From contig JBBCIN010000002.1 of NCBI GenBank assembly GCA_037200885.1, positions 1,302,001 to 1,366,000 on the forward strand: a DNA stretch of 64,000 bases, in the 5' to 3' direction. The notes below the pieces were generated by a model. The model made no database searches. It saw nothing but the letters and a program-made list of their open reading frames with translations, and had not been told where the DNA came from. Source of the stretch: PMG-095 sp037200885. Its GTDB lineage: Bacteria; Myxococcota_A; Polyangia; Polyangiales; Polyangiaceae. Below are positions 53,901-62,072 of this stretch, piece after piece; position 1 is the stretch's first letter; each line of letters opens with the position of its first letter. The position numbers and the translations under genes are program-made.

Positions 53901-54850
53901 GAAGTATCGTTCCACAGGAAATCACGCGCATCCGAGAGCATGCCGGCGATCGGCGTAGCGCCATAGGGACGGCTGGCGCGCAGCACCTGTTGGATTTGCT
54001 GATTCTTGTCCTGGTAGTCGAGCGAGCCGGGCTGCGGATTGCCGAACGGGATCAAGCGTCCTTCCCAGGGGGGGGCGGCTGCATTGCGGGCCCCGACTTC
54101 CATCGGGCTGGCGGTCGTGCAGCCGATGGGCTTTCCGGAGTGGGACGCGCCGACGACGTAGCTGTAGGTGCCGAGCTCGCCTTTATCGGGACTCGGGTCG
54201 GTATCGAAAGTCATCAACCCGAAGCGGATGCCGCTTTGGAACGCGTCCAAGATGCCGTCGGGCGCTTGCGTGAAGCTGCAGCTAGAGCTGGTATTGTTGT
54301 ACGTGTGATAATTGAACGAGTTCGACGGGAAATCAGCGGGATTGGTCGTTGAAATCGTGCCAGGACCGGGCGCGCAACCGCCGCTCAGCGGGCGATGATA
54401 AGGATTCGCGTACAAAAAATCGTAAGGCGAGTTGGGCAGGGAGGAGCCCGTGATCTTGTATTCGTTTTTGAACGCCGCTGATCCGCGGTCGAGCGTTTGA
54501 CACTCGTAGTTCGTGATGCTGCCCGTGAGCACTTCTACCAAATCGACCCAGCGGCTCTTTTCGGAAGTGACCGGCCCGTTCGGGATCACGCTGGTCGCGT
54601 CGTACTTACAAGCAGGGAAAACGTTGCTCGAAGTCTTGTATTCCATCGAGCCCGAGGTATCGACCAAGAGCAGCACGTTGGGCATCTGCGGGTTGACGTC
54701 CGCGTCGGTCTGCGCCCGGGCCTGCCCGGCGAAGACCAGAGGCACGCACAGCGCAACGGCTGCGCGAAACAGCGCGCGAAAGCCTGGGCGTCGGCCGGAG
54801 CGGATGGACGACGCAAAGGTGCGCAAGTTTGCCTGGTTCAGTTCGGTCAT
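50996..54850 (-). CDS. pilY1: PilY1-like type IV pilus tip adhesin
   Basis: A 1284-residue exported protein: signal peptide (cleavage near AGQARAQ), an N-terminal von Willebrand A domain with the MIDAS VDTSGSM, and a C-terminal PilY1-type propeller (TRDDTYLGFQGAYATRPLMLYTSSNDGMLHAF, WAFIPAEVLPHV). Where PilY1 proteins carry a calcium-binding loop, this one reads DVGSVADRIFVGDQDGTLWK, a degenerate version. PilY1 sits at the pilus tip, is needed for assembly and supports adhesion. It overlaps both neighbours in an ATGA manner. Confidence 0.93.
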   Translation of the reverse strand: MTELNQANLRTFASSIRSGRRPGFRALFRAAVALCVPLVFAGQARAQTDADVNPQMPNVLLLVDTSGSMEYKTSSNVFPACKYDATSVIPNGPVTSEKSRWVDLVEVLTGSITNYECQTLDRGSAAFKNEYKITGSSLPNSPYDFLYANPYHRPLSGGCAPGPGTISTTNPADFPSNSFNYHTYNNTSSSCSFTQAPDGILDAFQSGIRFGLMTFDTDPSPDKGELGTYSYVVGASHSGKPIGCTTASPMEVGARNAAAPPWEGRLIPFGNPQPGSLDYQDKNQQIQQVLRASRPYGATPIAGMLSDARDFLWNDTSDDPVDPSQHFGPSQDPYASCRQSVLLLLSDGQPNMDLRGHCTGNDCPFQLPEDIARDLLTASGRKPVKTYVVGFALNTLTVGGNAVDCSALQESDLDTTPSALCTANPDNAALQACCNLARIAVAGDVATNPNRHAFFASDREELRSDISTILGQQFPTTSRTQAAFSGASGSTPSELAPAASYRFFSDFSPVLFQTWTGQVKRERWICDDTHQPVRVEPDATKGDLFADNLNSQSGRVRTFYTVQPEPSAGGVVRSDYSIRPNLNGTDPDGVGAVSGTTVGATADTFVANTSPASMGLDNTSCPVTVGGVTTYLSPTQCRDKYLKWLVGGDNGTVFNRCKPPPVPNAPPPPLKCNLLGDIYHATPRVVNAPNELTRDDTYLGFQGAYATRPLMLYTSSNDGMLHAFKVASNLVGDSELVDAKKNNELWAFIPAEVLPHVASEYPYTHQLLMDGVSVVKDVVARKTSGTYPYVFERTLADAQAGASASTTWRTILVQGFGGTYPGYFALDITNPDPAMTLNSEAGGPKFLWQVTSDASGNPLFGSGGATPIITTLLIDEDSSGAREVPVAILPGGSGGAGSAGPISGSPGCPRATSDLSKFASYPPRPRVPCYTGNLGARSLTIVRLDTGKIIRTFRRSKLEMPTGIQNLVTESPLDSPITGEPMAYPADVGSVADRIFVGDQDGTLWKVDVSNKSPDQWTMSLFWDAYPAIQIHSKPKADWNSGQPIATAPVLSVDTQGNLTIAFSTGDQGSPGAATGMLNYVWSLRDLPNASHELFADPLWLLQLENGERVTGPMSLFNSFLYFSTVTPPAANAACTSTNGARVWGMHYITPRDGEGTAASPPDRTVGGLPAPFIKENFGTNDQFVTDTTLLGTNAQNQAVIFGVTVAQVPTCFAVDTVTDAYLGAGSRVSDANPGKFQLVIQTGSATLGTGGKAEAAAPTGGGVVSLPKVAVPAHIEAWASIVE

Positions 54851-55554
54851 AGGAGGTTACTTTCAGCGACGACCATCGCGCGCATCACCTGTTGCCCCGC
54901 GGTGGGCGCGGACACCGATGTGATGCAGGCGGCGGCCGGTCTGACCTGCGAAATAGCCGTCAGCGTCATCACGATTGGCGAGGGCGTGGAAGCGTCGTCG
55001 CCGAACCCGGGCACGCCGGTGTGGGCGGCGTCGGTCACCTCGACGATGAAGGTCGCGTTGGTGGTCTCGTTGGCGTTGAGGCTCGAGGTGGTGCCCGTGG
55101 GGCCGCCAGCGTTGGACGGCGCGAAGATGTTCTCGCCGGTCGCCTTGTTGAAGCTCGTCTGCAGTTCCTCGAAGCGCAGTTGGTAGCAACCGGGGCGCGG
55201 CGCGGGCGACGGGTAGGTCCCAGGGATCGCGTTCGACTGGCACGGCTGCGGTCGCTTGTCCATCGACTCGCGATAACCGATCAGCACGGTGCTCGGATCG
55301 TAGGCCAGGTAGGCCGCACTGGCCGTGATCGCATATTCAGCAAGCAACGAGGCCTGCGCGCCTTCGCGATCGTAGCCTGCCGCGAGATCCGCCATGCTCG
55401 CCGAGCGCACGGCGAACAGCCCGACCGCGGTCAGCAAGGTGAGCACCATGACCACGATGAATACGGCCGCGCCGCGCTCTCCTTGACGGGCAGTTCTGGG
55501 CAACGCGCTGCGCAAAGAAGTGCCGCTCTGCTCGTTTTGGATCGCATTCACCAT
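54847..55554 (-). CDS. pilX: PilX-like minor pilin-associated membrane protein
   Basis: A 235-residue protein with one N-terminal membrane helix (GERGAAVFIVVMVLTLLTAVGLF), the PilX N-terminal pattern. The periplasmic part has a Cys pair and a Pro-rich strand region but no pilin GFxxxE. It starts ATG 55554, overlapping the pilW stop by 7 bases. Acts with PilV and PilW in priming the pilus, by family. Confidence 0.8.
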   Translation of the reverse strand: MVNAIQNEQSGTSLRSALPRTARQGERGAAVFIVVMVLTLLTAVGLFAVRSASMADLAAGYDREGAQASLLAEYAITASAAYLAYDPSTVLIGYRESMDKRPQPCQSNAIPGTYPSPAPRPGCYQLRFEELQTSFNKATGENIFAPSNAGGPTGTTSSLNANETTNATFIVEVTDAAHTGVPGFGDDASTPSPIVMTLTAISQVRPAAACITSVSAPTAGQQVMRAMVVAESNLL

Positions 55555-56846
55555 AAAACGCTCGCCTGATTGTGAAGCACGACGTCCGCTTGGAAGGTGC
55601 GAACGCGTGCGAAGGTCTCGGTAGTTTCGAACACCGTGCTGCCCTTTAGGGATATGGGGCCGTTGGCGCTCGCGGGGTCGGAGCCGATGTTGAAGCGGAG
55701 CAGGCCCTGGCCGGCAGGATTGGTCAGGGGGGCGGTACGATCGGCTTCCCGCGAACGAACGCCCAAGCGCACGCGCAAGCTGCGAATCAACTCGGGGGTG
55801 TTCAGGGTGCCGAAGACCGGACCGGTGAAGGTATTGAACAGCGCGTCGCCGGGCGAGATCAGGCTCAGGTTGGGATCGCTTCCGGTCGTCATGCTGGTGA
55901 CCGCGATCACTTGCAGATTCAAGTCCACTGCGTACTCGGCCACGATCTCTTCCGTGCCGTCGATCACTTGGCCGTCGATGCCCAACTCCACGCGCGTCAG
56001 CTCGGTACGCTGGTCTTCACCGGGTGCGCCGGTGCTATTGCTGAACACGTTTTGGTAGCCCGCGATGGCGGTGGGCGTCTGCGGCGGCCGCACTTCGTAT
56101 TGAATGAAATTGACGACGTTGATCGTGGGCACGGCGGCGCCCGAGCCGATCTCTCGCAGTCCGCACAGGGCACTCCCCGAGCGGAACTGAATTGGCGGCT
56201 GCGAGTTGATCGTTACCGTGGGTTGCGCGCCGCCCGTCGCGTTGGTGATTTGGCCGTAATATTGCTTGCCGTTCTGTACGACGCGCAACGCGCGTAAGGC
56301 GGGGAACAGCGCCTGCATCGTGGGCGTGTCGGGCATCGCCGTGTTGCCCAGCCGACGCAGGGCGCCGGCGCCCTCGACGGTAGAGAGCTGAAAGATGACG
56401 TTGTTTCCCGCGGGCACGACCTTGGCCGCGAACACGTCCGGAGAGGAATAGGAGCCAGCCAAGGTGATGACCGGTGGCGTGCGGCCGTTCGCGGTCAATG
56501 GCGCGTACTTTACCGCGGGCGTCGACAGCTGAATGCTCGCCAAATTGCGTAGCCCGATCGGCCATGCCGCATCCGGGATGCCGCACACGCCGTTGGTATC
56601 GCGAAATATGTTCGGCGAGGATAGAAACCCTGCGCGTCCGAGATCAGCGCGCAGCCGCTCGAAGCCGATCAGCCCGCTTACCGTAGCGTTGGCGATGCGC
56701 GTTTCCCGTTGATAGAAGCGGCCGCTGTCGCGCGCGAGCGCGAACACCGCCAGTGAGATGAACAGGCCGCCGGTCAGCGCGACCATGAGCTCGACCAAGG
56801 TGAATCCAGCGCTTCGCGCTTCGGCAATCACACGCTTCGCGGTCAC
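55548..56846 (-). CDS. pilW: PilW-like minor pilin
   Basis: A 432-residue protein with a prepilin leader and methylation site AGFTLVELMVALTGG near its start (leader about 13 residues). The large C-terminal domain is Ser/Thr/Gly-rich and strand-like. GTG 56846 is chosen because it places the leader peptide correctly; a longer frame to 57032 lies inside pilV. It overlaps the pilV stop (GTGA). Confidence 0.85.
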   Translation of the reverse strand: MTAKRVIAEARSAGFTLVELMVALTGGLFISLAVFALARDSGRFYQRETRIANATVSGLIGFERLRADLGRAGFLSSPNIFRDTNGVCGIPDAAWPIGLRNLASIQLSTPAVKYAPLTANGRTPPVITLAGSYSSPDVFAAKVVPAGNNVIFQLSTVEGAGALRRLGNTAMPDTPTMQALFPALRALRVVQNGKQYYGQITNATGGAQPTVTINSQPPIQFRSGSALCGLREIGSGAAVPTINVVNFIQYEVRPPQTPTAIAGYQNVFSNSTGAPGEDQRTELTRVELGIDGQVIDGTEEIVAEYAVDLNLQVIAVTSMTTGSDPNLSLISPGDALFNTFTGPVFGTLNTPELIRSLRVRLGVRSREADRTAPLTNPAGQGLLRFNIGSDPASANGPISLKGSTVFETTETFARVRTFQADVVLHNQASVLW

Positions 56847-57448
56847 AGCGCGTTCTCCCGAATGGCGCTGATCTTCTGCACGAAATGGAAGGTTTGCGTG
56901 GCTGCGCCCACGTTGGTGATTTGGTCGTTGGCGCACATGTTTTGCGCGAAACCCTGGCCGTCGCGCAGCCAAAACACGCGCACTTCGGCCCGGATCAAGC
57001 CGTTGCCACTGACGGTCGGTTGGTACAGCCAAGACAGCCGCAGGTGCGAGCAGAACGCCACGCTGTTCGGATCGGTCCCTGCATCGACTGGGTTTCCCAG
57101 CGCGTCGAACGCCGGCCCAAACGCGAGCCCGGCGCTGTACGGGGGCAACACCCAGTCGTTGACCGTGTTGGCATTGGGTTTGACGAACCGGAGCCAGGTG
57201 GTTTGGTCGATGTCGGGCGCGCCGGGACTAGTCGAAGGGTGATTCCAGGTCACCGCGTCGGTCGCCAACATGTCCAGCCAGGATTCGGCGATGTGCGTGG
57301 CGATGCCCAGATTTTTGGCGTGTTGATTGGAGACCGCGGTCACCTTCTCCATCGCGATGATGCCGGTCACGCCGACGCCGAAGATGCCGATCGCCATCAT
57401 CAGCTCGACCGCGGTGTAGCCGCGCTGGCGATTGAGCCGCGCGCTCAT
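56843..57448 (-). CDS. pilV: PilV-like minor pilin
   Basis: A 201-residue pseudopilin with the leader and cleavage motif RGYTAVELMMAIGIFGVGVT. In this family the residue after Gly is commonly Phe; here it is Tyr. ATG 57448 overlaps the fimT stop (ATGA). It forms part of the initiating minor pilin complex with FimT/FimU, PilW and PilX. Confidence 0.85.
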   Translation of the reverse strand: MSARLNRQRGYTAVELMMAIGIFGVGVTGIIAMEKVTAVSNQHAKNLGIATHIAESWLDMLATDAVTWNHPSTSPGAPDIDQTTWLRFVKPNANTVNDWVLPPYSAGLAFGPAFDALGNPVDAGTDPNSVAFCSHLRLSWLYQPTVSGNGLIRAEVRVFWLRDGQGFAQNMCANDQITNVGAATQTFHFVQKISAIRENAL

Positions 57449-58068
57449 AGCGATACCCGCGCCATACCATTGGGCAAGACGTTGACGTGCCGTTGCAACA
57501 TCGGTGCGGCTCGACCGACGACGATGTCGATCACGCCGGTCATGGGCGCCAGCGTGTTGGTTTCGAGGAGGCGACTGAAGGTTCGCCCGCGCGGCGTGAA
57601 GCACAGATCCAAGATCGACGCGGTGCTGCCGGCGGGTTGCGCGGTGACGCTGACCGAGATCCCGGCGTAAATGCTGGTCGCGGCGGACGGGTTGAAATGG
57701 TCGACCACGCGCGTGGCGGTCGGCACCGCCCAATTGGTGTTGGCGCACGAGGGAGGGAGGCGCGGCGTGCAGTCTGTCAACCCGCCCGCGGGTAAGGTCT
57801 CGAGCACGCGAAAGTCGCCCGTGCCCGCATTGTAGTTGACCAGCACCGCGAAGCCGCGACCCATCGCACGCAGCCGAGCATTGCGATAGAGGAGTGCGAT
57901 TTGCTGCGCCGCCTGGCTGGTGCGGCGCTCGCGCATGCGGGAGGCGATGGAAGGCACCGCAATCGCGGCCAAGATGCCGATTATCACCACCACGACCATC
58001 AGCTCGATCAGGGTGAAGCCACGGCTCCGCGCCGAGGCGCGGGTTTTGACGGGGTAGGAGAAATCCAC
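57445..58068 (-). CDS. fimT: FimT/GspH-like minor pilin
   Basis: A 207-residue pseudopilin with prepilin motif RGFTLIELMVVVVIIGILAAIAVPSI. It is the first gene of the minor pilin operon. GTG 58068 is the only usable start; no clear ribosome binding site precedes it. The mature part has Gly-rich strands. Member of the GspH/FimT pseudopilin group by leader and size. Confidence 0.85.
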   Translation of the reverse strand: MDFSYPVKTRASARSRGFTLIELMVVVVIIGILAAIAVPSIASRMRERRTSQAAQQIALLYRNARLRAMGRGFAVLVNYNAGTGDFRVLETLPAGGLTDCTPRLPPSCANTNWAVPTATRVVDHFNPSAATSIYAGISVSVTAQPAGSTASILDLCFTPRGRTFSRLLETNTLAPMTGVIDIVVGRAAPMLQRHVNVLPNGMARVSL

Positions 58069-58086
58069 GGGTCCGCAAGGGCTTCA

Positions 58087-58102
58087 GCAAGGGCTGTGCC
58101 GG
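58087..58102 (-). promoter_or_regulatory. Sigma-54-like promoter before minor pilin operon
   Basis: On the minus strand, CGGCACAGCCCTTGC gives the GG and GC pairs 10 bases apart, one mismatch from TGGCAC-N5-TTGC. Transcription would start about 58075, leaving only about 7 bases before GTG 58068, which is unusually short and lowers confidence. No better promoter is seen in the 219-base gap. Confidence 0.45.
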
Positions 58103-58287
58103 AAAGACGAAGCGAAACAGGTCGGTTTTATTGCGAATTTTCCGGGCCGCCAGCCAAGAAGGCGGCAAGGATTGCAGCGCTCTGCAACCGTTGCGAGGTA
58201 CGAGGATGTGTTTTCTCCTCGGGTCGGGTGGCCGGAGCTCGCTTTCAGAAGGGCTGACAGTGCGCCGAGCGAGGGGCTAGAAAGCGG

Positions 58288-59397
58288 GTGCCCATGACTC
58301 CCAGCATCCGATCACTCGGTCGCTCCGCGACCCTGGCCGTCCTCGCGTGTTACGCCGTCGCCTGTCAAAAGGAGCGCGCAGTCGAGCGCGGCGCGCCGCC
58401 TCCGCCGATCGCCAGCTCCAAGCCCGGTGCGTGCGCGAGCGGTGGCGGTACGGTCAAGGACAGCGTGAGCACGCCATTCTTCCCGCGCACCGCGGCCGAC
58501 TACTGCGTGGATCCGAACAGTGAAGCGCGCGCCTTCGGCGAGAACGCACCGAACTCACTGGACGCCGTGTGCACCGAGCTCTTCGACGGCGAGTGCGAGG
58601 TGTACAAGAGCTATGGCCTCAGGCGCGTGGTCACGCTGCGCTACATCGATGGCAAGGGTTCGCCTGGCGCGGTGAACGTGAACCTATCACGCTTCGCCTC
58701 TGCCGAAGGCGCGTACGGTTTTTTCACGAAGCGCGTGGTGGCCGACGCGGACCCGGCAGAGACCGTGCCTGCCGCTCTGGAAGCGGGTGGCGCGGGCGCG
58801 CTCGGCTCGGGCATCGCTTACGTCTGGCGCGCGGATATGGTCGCCGAGCTCAGCTACACGAACGAGCTCGAACCGCCGGATCAGCTGAAAGCCAGCTCGC
58901 AACGCGCGTTGCCGCCGATCGCCAAGGCCATCGGCGAAGCGCTTCCCGGTGACGCCCATTTGCCGAAGGCGGTGAGCTTGCTGCCGACCGCGAATCGCTT
59001 GCCGATGGGCATCAGCTACGCCGCCAAGGATCTGCTCGGCATCGCCGGCACTGGGCCCGGCGCGCTCGGCTTTTATCGCGACGGCGCGGAACGCTATCGC
59101 GTTTTTTCGCTTGCGCGCGCCGACGAAGACTCGGCCAAAGACGTGCTCAAGACACTGCGCAAAGTGGACGGCGCCAAAGCCTTGAAGGACACCGGCGTCG
59201 ACGCGATCGCGTTTTCGATTCGGGACGAAGAATCGTCTCCGCTGGTCGGCTGGGTCGTCGGCCGAAAGGGCGGCACGGTGGTGGGTGTAGGTGATGAACT
59301 GTTCGTTCTGCGCGGAAAACCGGACAGCCAAGCCGCGCGCATCCCCGAGGCGAAAAAGCTCGAACGAGTCAAAGCGATCTTGGCCGACGTGAAGTGA
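58288..59397 (+). CDS. DUF6599-like lipoprotein
   Basis: A 369-residue lipoprotein (signal peptide ending AVAC). The mature part has the blocks SRFASAEGAYGFFTKRV and VADGD-like strands, resembling DUF6599 proteins, a myxobacterial/acidobacterial family of unknown function; this assignment is from memory and is tentative. Start is GTG 58288 or ATG 58294. No relation to the neighbours is apparent. Confidence 0.75.
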   Translation: MPMTPSIRSLGRSATLAVLACYAVACQKERAVERGAPPPPIASSKPGACASGGGTVKDSVSTPFFPRTAADYCVDPNSEARAFGENAPNSLDAVCTELFDGECEVYKSYGLRRVVTLRYIDGKGSPGAVNVNLSRFASAEGAYGFFTKRVVADADPAETVPAALEAGGAGALGSGIAYVWRADMVAELSYTNELEPPDQLKASSQRALPPIAKAIGEALPGDAHLPKAVSLLPTANRLPMGISYAAKDLLGIAGTGPGALGFYRDGAERYRVFSLARADEDSAKDVLKTLRKVDGAKALKDTGVDAIAFSIRDEESSPLVGWVVGRKGGTVVGVGDELFVLRGKPDSQAARIPEAKKLERVKAILADVK

Positions 59398-59445
59398 GAC
59401 TTCTTCGGCCGAACCGCGGAGAGGGCGCTACACTGACATAACCCC

Positions 59446-60591
59446 GTGGATTTCGAACTTCCCGAACAACATCAGATTTTGCGCGCCGCCGTGCGCGAGT
59501 TTTGCGAACGCGAGGTCAGGCCCCTCGCCAAGCGCTGGGATGAAGAGCAACGCTTCCCGCATGAGATCGTGCCGCGGCTGGCCGAGCTCGGCCTGCTCGG
59601 CATCCGCATTCCGGAAGAGTACGGCGGAGCCGGGATGGACATGCTGGCCTACGCCGTGTGCGTGGAAGAGTGCGCGCGAGTCGATGGCTCGCTGGCGCTT
59701 ACCGTCGCTAGCCACAACGGTCTCGGCACGGGACACGTTTTGCGCTTCGGCACCGAAGCGCAAAAGCAAAAGTACCTGACCCGCGCCTGCACCGGTGAAT
59801 GGTTGGCGGCGTGGGCATTGACCGAGCCCGGTTCTGGTTCGGACAGCGCTGCGCTGCAAACGACCGCCGTGCGCGCTGGCGATGATTGGCTGATCAACGG
59901 CACCAAGATGTTCATCACGCAGGGCTCGGTGGCGGGTTTTTGCGTAGTGCTCGCGCGCACCAACAAAGACGTCGAACCGCAACACGGCATCACTGCGTTC
60001 ATCGTCGAGACGGGCACGAAAGGGTACGCGGCCAGCAAGAAGCTCGAAAAATACGGCTGTCGCTCGAGCGATACCGTGGAAATTCACCTGGAGAACGTGC
60101 GCGTGTCGGACGCGCAGCGGCTCGGCCAAGTCGACCAAGGCTTCCTCGATACGATGCGTATCCTCGATGGCGGGCGCGTTTCGATCGCCGCGATGGCGCT
60201 CGGTCTCGGGCGAGGAGCCTTGAACATGGCCGTGGCCTACGCCAAGGACCGTCGCGCGTTCGGCAAGAATCTGGCAGAATTTCAGGCCATTCAGTGGCTC
60301 TTGGCCGATGGTAAGACCGAGCTCGACGCCGCCGAGCTCTTGATTCAGCGCGCCGCGTGGCTCGCCGATCATGGGCGACGTTTCACCGCCGAGGCATCCA
60401 TGGCCAAGCTCTACGCGAGCGAAGCAGCCACGCGCGTGTGCAACAACTCGATGCAGATCCATGGCGGCTACGGTTACACGCGCGAGTTCGACATCGAACG
60501 TCACCTGCGCGACGTGAAGCTGTGCGAAATCGGCGAAGGCACGAGCCAGGTTCAGCGCATGGTGATCGCCAAGAACTTACTCCGCGACTGA
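59446..60591 (+). CDS. Acyl-CoA dehydrogenase
   Basis: A 381-residue flavoenzyme of normal length for the family, oxidising acyl-CoA to enoyl-CoA. It has the domains in order: N-terminal helices, FAD/substrate block WALTEPGSGSD, the DGGRVSIAAMALG segment, and the C-terminal MQIHGGYGYTREF with the position of the catalytic Glu. GTG 59446. Substrate chain length cannot be read. Near a MaoC-type hydratase (62073), which could act on its product, though the two genes are divergent and separated. Confidence 0.93.
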   Translation: MDFELPEQHQILRAAVREFCEREVRPLAKRWDEEQRFPHEIVPRLAELGLLGIRIPEEYGGAGMDMLAYAVCVEECARVDGSLALTVASHNGLGTGHVLRFGTEAQKQKYLTRACTGEWLAAWALTEPGSGSDSAALQTTAVRAGDDWLINGTKMFITQGSVAGFCVVLARTNKDVEPQHGITAFIVETGTKGYAASKKLEKYGCRSSDTVEIHLENVRVSDAQRLGQVDQGFLDTMRILDGGRVSIAAMALGLGRGALNMAVAYAKDRRAFGKNLAEFQAIQWLLADGKTELDAAELLIQRAAWLADHGRRFTAEASMAKLYASEAATRVCNNSMQIHGGYGYTREFDIERHLRDVKLCEIGEGTSQVQRMVIAKNLLRD

Positions 60592-60634
60592 GCGGGAACT
60601 CGGCGCGACGCGAGCTGCGTTGCGGGATCGCGAT

Positions 60635-60660
60635 CGCCCCCTCCTCGAGGCGGCGGGGCG
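60635..60660. terminator. Hairpin between convergent acyl-CoA dehydrogenase and parvulin genes
   Basis: CGCCCC (60635-60640) pairs with GGGGCG (60655-60660) around a loop with an inner CCTCGAGG palindrome. It lies between convergent gene ends (60591 and 60667). No T tract. The palindrome GATCGCGATC (60626-60635) abuts it. Confidence 0.45.
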
Positions 60661-60666
60661 CGCTCG

Positions 60667-61197
60667 TTACTCCGTGCGCTTGATCACGTGGAAGCCGAAC
60701 TGGGTCTCGACCACGGCCGAGATTTCGCCGATTTTGAGCGCGAAGGCCGCGTTGGCGAAGGCCGGCACCATCGAGCCGCGATCGAACTTGCCCAAATCGC
60801 CGCCGCGCTCGGCCGCTCCTGGCTCGTCCGAGTACTGCTTGACCAAGGCGATGAAATCTTCGCCGGCGGCGGCGCGTTTTTGCGCTTCTTCCGCGCGCGC
60901 TAGCGCTTCGGCCTTGCTGCGACCGATGCCCGGCGAGGCTCTCAGGCCGCCCTTGTAGGAGACCAACAGATGACGCGCCGAGATCTCGAGCGGCTGCGAC
61001 GAGATGTCGACCGACGCGATCGGCGCGGCCGTGGCCCGCTTGCCCTCGGCTGACGCGATCGGGCTCGGCGGGGGGGCGATGCGCGGCGCCTCTCCGGGGG
61101 ACTCGAAGGTCGTCACGACACATCCTGCGCAGAAGCCGAGCGCACACGCGCAGAACACTCGGCGCAGCATGCGATGTACGGTCGACGAGTCGATCAC
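60667..61197 (-). CDS. Parvulin-type peptidyl-prolyl isomerase lipoprotein
   Basis: A 176-residue protein with an N-terminal lipoprotein-like signal (FCAGC) and a parvulin domain: ARHLLVSYKG, the GEDFIALVKQYSDEPGAAERGGDLG block, FDRGSMVPAFANAAFALKIGEIS and QFGFHVIKRTE. Parvulins fold outer-membrane and periplasmic proteins. Its GTG start overlaps the stop of the paralogue (GTGA), so they are a tandem pair. Confidence 0.88.
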   Translation of the reverse strand: MIDSSTVHRMLRRVFCACALGFCAGCVVTTFESPGEAPRIAPPPSPIASAEGKRATAAPIASVDISSQPLEISARHLLVSYKGGLRASPGIGRSKAEALARAEEAQKRAAAGEDFIALVKQYSDEPGAAERGGDLGKFDRGSMVPAFANAAFALKIGEISAVVETQFGFHVIKRTE

Positions 61198-62045
61198 TTG
61201 GTGCGCTTGATCACGTGAAAGCCGAAGTCTGTCTCGACCAAGCCCGAAATTTGCCCGACCTTGAGTTTGAAAGCGGCATCCGAAAAGGGCTTCACCATTT
61301 GCCCAGCGGCGAACTCACCGAGCGCGCCGCCGCGCTTGTCGGCTCCGGGCTCGTCCGAGTATTCGCCCACGAGCTTCGCGAAATCCTCGCCTTTTTTCGC
61401 TTTGGCCAAGCCCTCTTCGGCGCGCTTCCTGGCTTCTTCTTTGGTGCGCGTGATGGACTCGGGGGCGCGCATCGCGCCCTTGTATTGAACCAGAAAATGG
61501 CTCGCGGCGATCGTCGTCGGCACGCTCGCTTCGGCGGGCGCGGCCGCTTCGACCGGGGCTTCCGCCGGCGGTTTGGTGAAGGCACCGAGGCCGCCCGCGA
61601 CACCGACGACCACGAGCCCAGCCAAAATCGCCCAAGGCGCCCAATCCGGGAGCCAATCGTCGCCAGCCGCGGGCCGGGAGGTCGAGCTGACGGCGCCATG
61701 ACTGGCGCGGGCGACGTGCGCGTCGTCCTCGTCTTCGTCGTCTTCCTCATCCTCGTCGTCTTCGTCGTCTTCCTCATCCTCGTCGTGCTCATGCGCAACC
61801 GGAGCGGGCGGAGGCGTGCCGGGTGCGGCGGCGGTTTTGCCCTGGCCGGCGAGCTCCGCTTTGAGCTGGGCATCGGCACCGGGCGGGCCGGAGTCGCTCG
61901 CGGGCGGTTTGGCTTCTTCTGCGGCTTGAGTCGCCGTCTTGGTCTTGCTCGTGTCGTCGGCGCCCTTGCCGCCCCATTCGCTGTCGATCTCGTCCGTGAC
62001 CGGTGGGGGAACCGAGAGAACCTTCTTGGGTAGTTCGTCGCTCAT
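61194..62045 (-). CDS. Membrane-anchored parvulin-type peptidyl-prolyl isomerase with acidic linker
   Basis: A 283-residue protein. A hydrophilic N-terminal part with a long Asp/Glu tract (about residues 88-108) is followed by one membrane helix (about 137-155) and a C-terminal parvulin domain with ASHFLVQYKG, YSDEPGADKRGGALGEF and DFGFHVIKRTK. The domain is closely similar to the following lipoprotein's. The acidic tract contains a perfect 27-base tandem duplication. The two isomerases may act on opposite sides of the membrane surface or on different substrates; that is inference. Confidence 0.88.
   Translation of the reverse strand: MSDELPKKVLSVPPPVTDEIDSEWGGKGADDTSKTKTATQAAEEAKPPASDSGPPGADAQLKAELAGQGKTAAAPGTPPPAPVAHEHDEDEEDDEDDEDEEDDEDEDDAHVARASHGAVSSTSRPAAGDDWLPDWAPWAILAGLVVVGVAGGLGAFTKPPAEAPVEAAAPAEASVPTTIAASHFLVQYKGAMRAPESITRTKEEARKRAEEGLAKAKKGEDFAKLVGEYSDEPGADKRGGALGEFAAGQMVKPFSDAAFKLKVGQISGLVETDFGFHVIKRTK
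61732..61785. repeat. Perfect 27-bp tandem duplication in acidic tract
   Basis: Two identical 27-base units (61732-61758 and 61759-61785), in frame, each encoding nine Asp/Glu residues. Length change by slippage would add or remove nine residues without breaking the frame. Confidence 0.85.
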
Positions 62046-62072
62046 GGCATCTCCGATGGTTGTCGGGAAAAT

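Noticed and set aside
10382..60635. Repeated palindrome GATCGCGATC (10382, 24640, 60626 and in coding sequence)
   Set aside because: It is also found within coding regions (for example near 46 and 29556) and can result from common Asp/Arg/Ile codons in GC-rich DNA; not evidence of a motif by itself.
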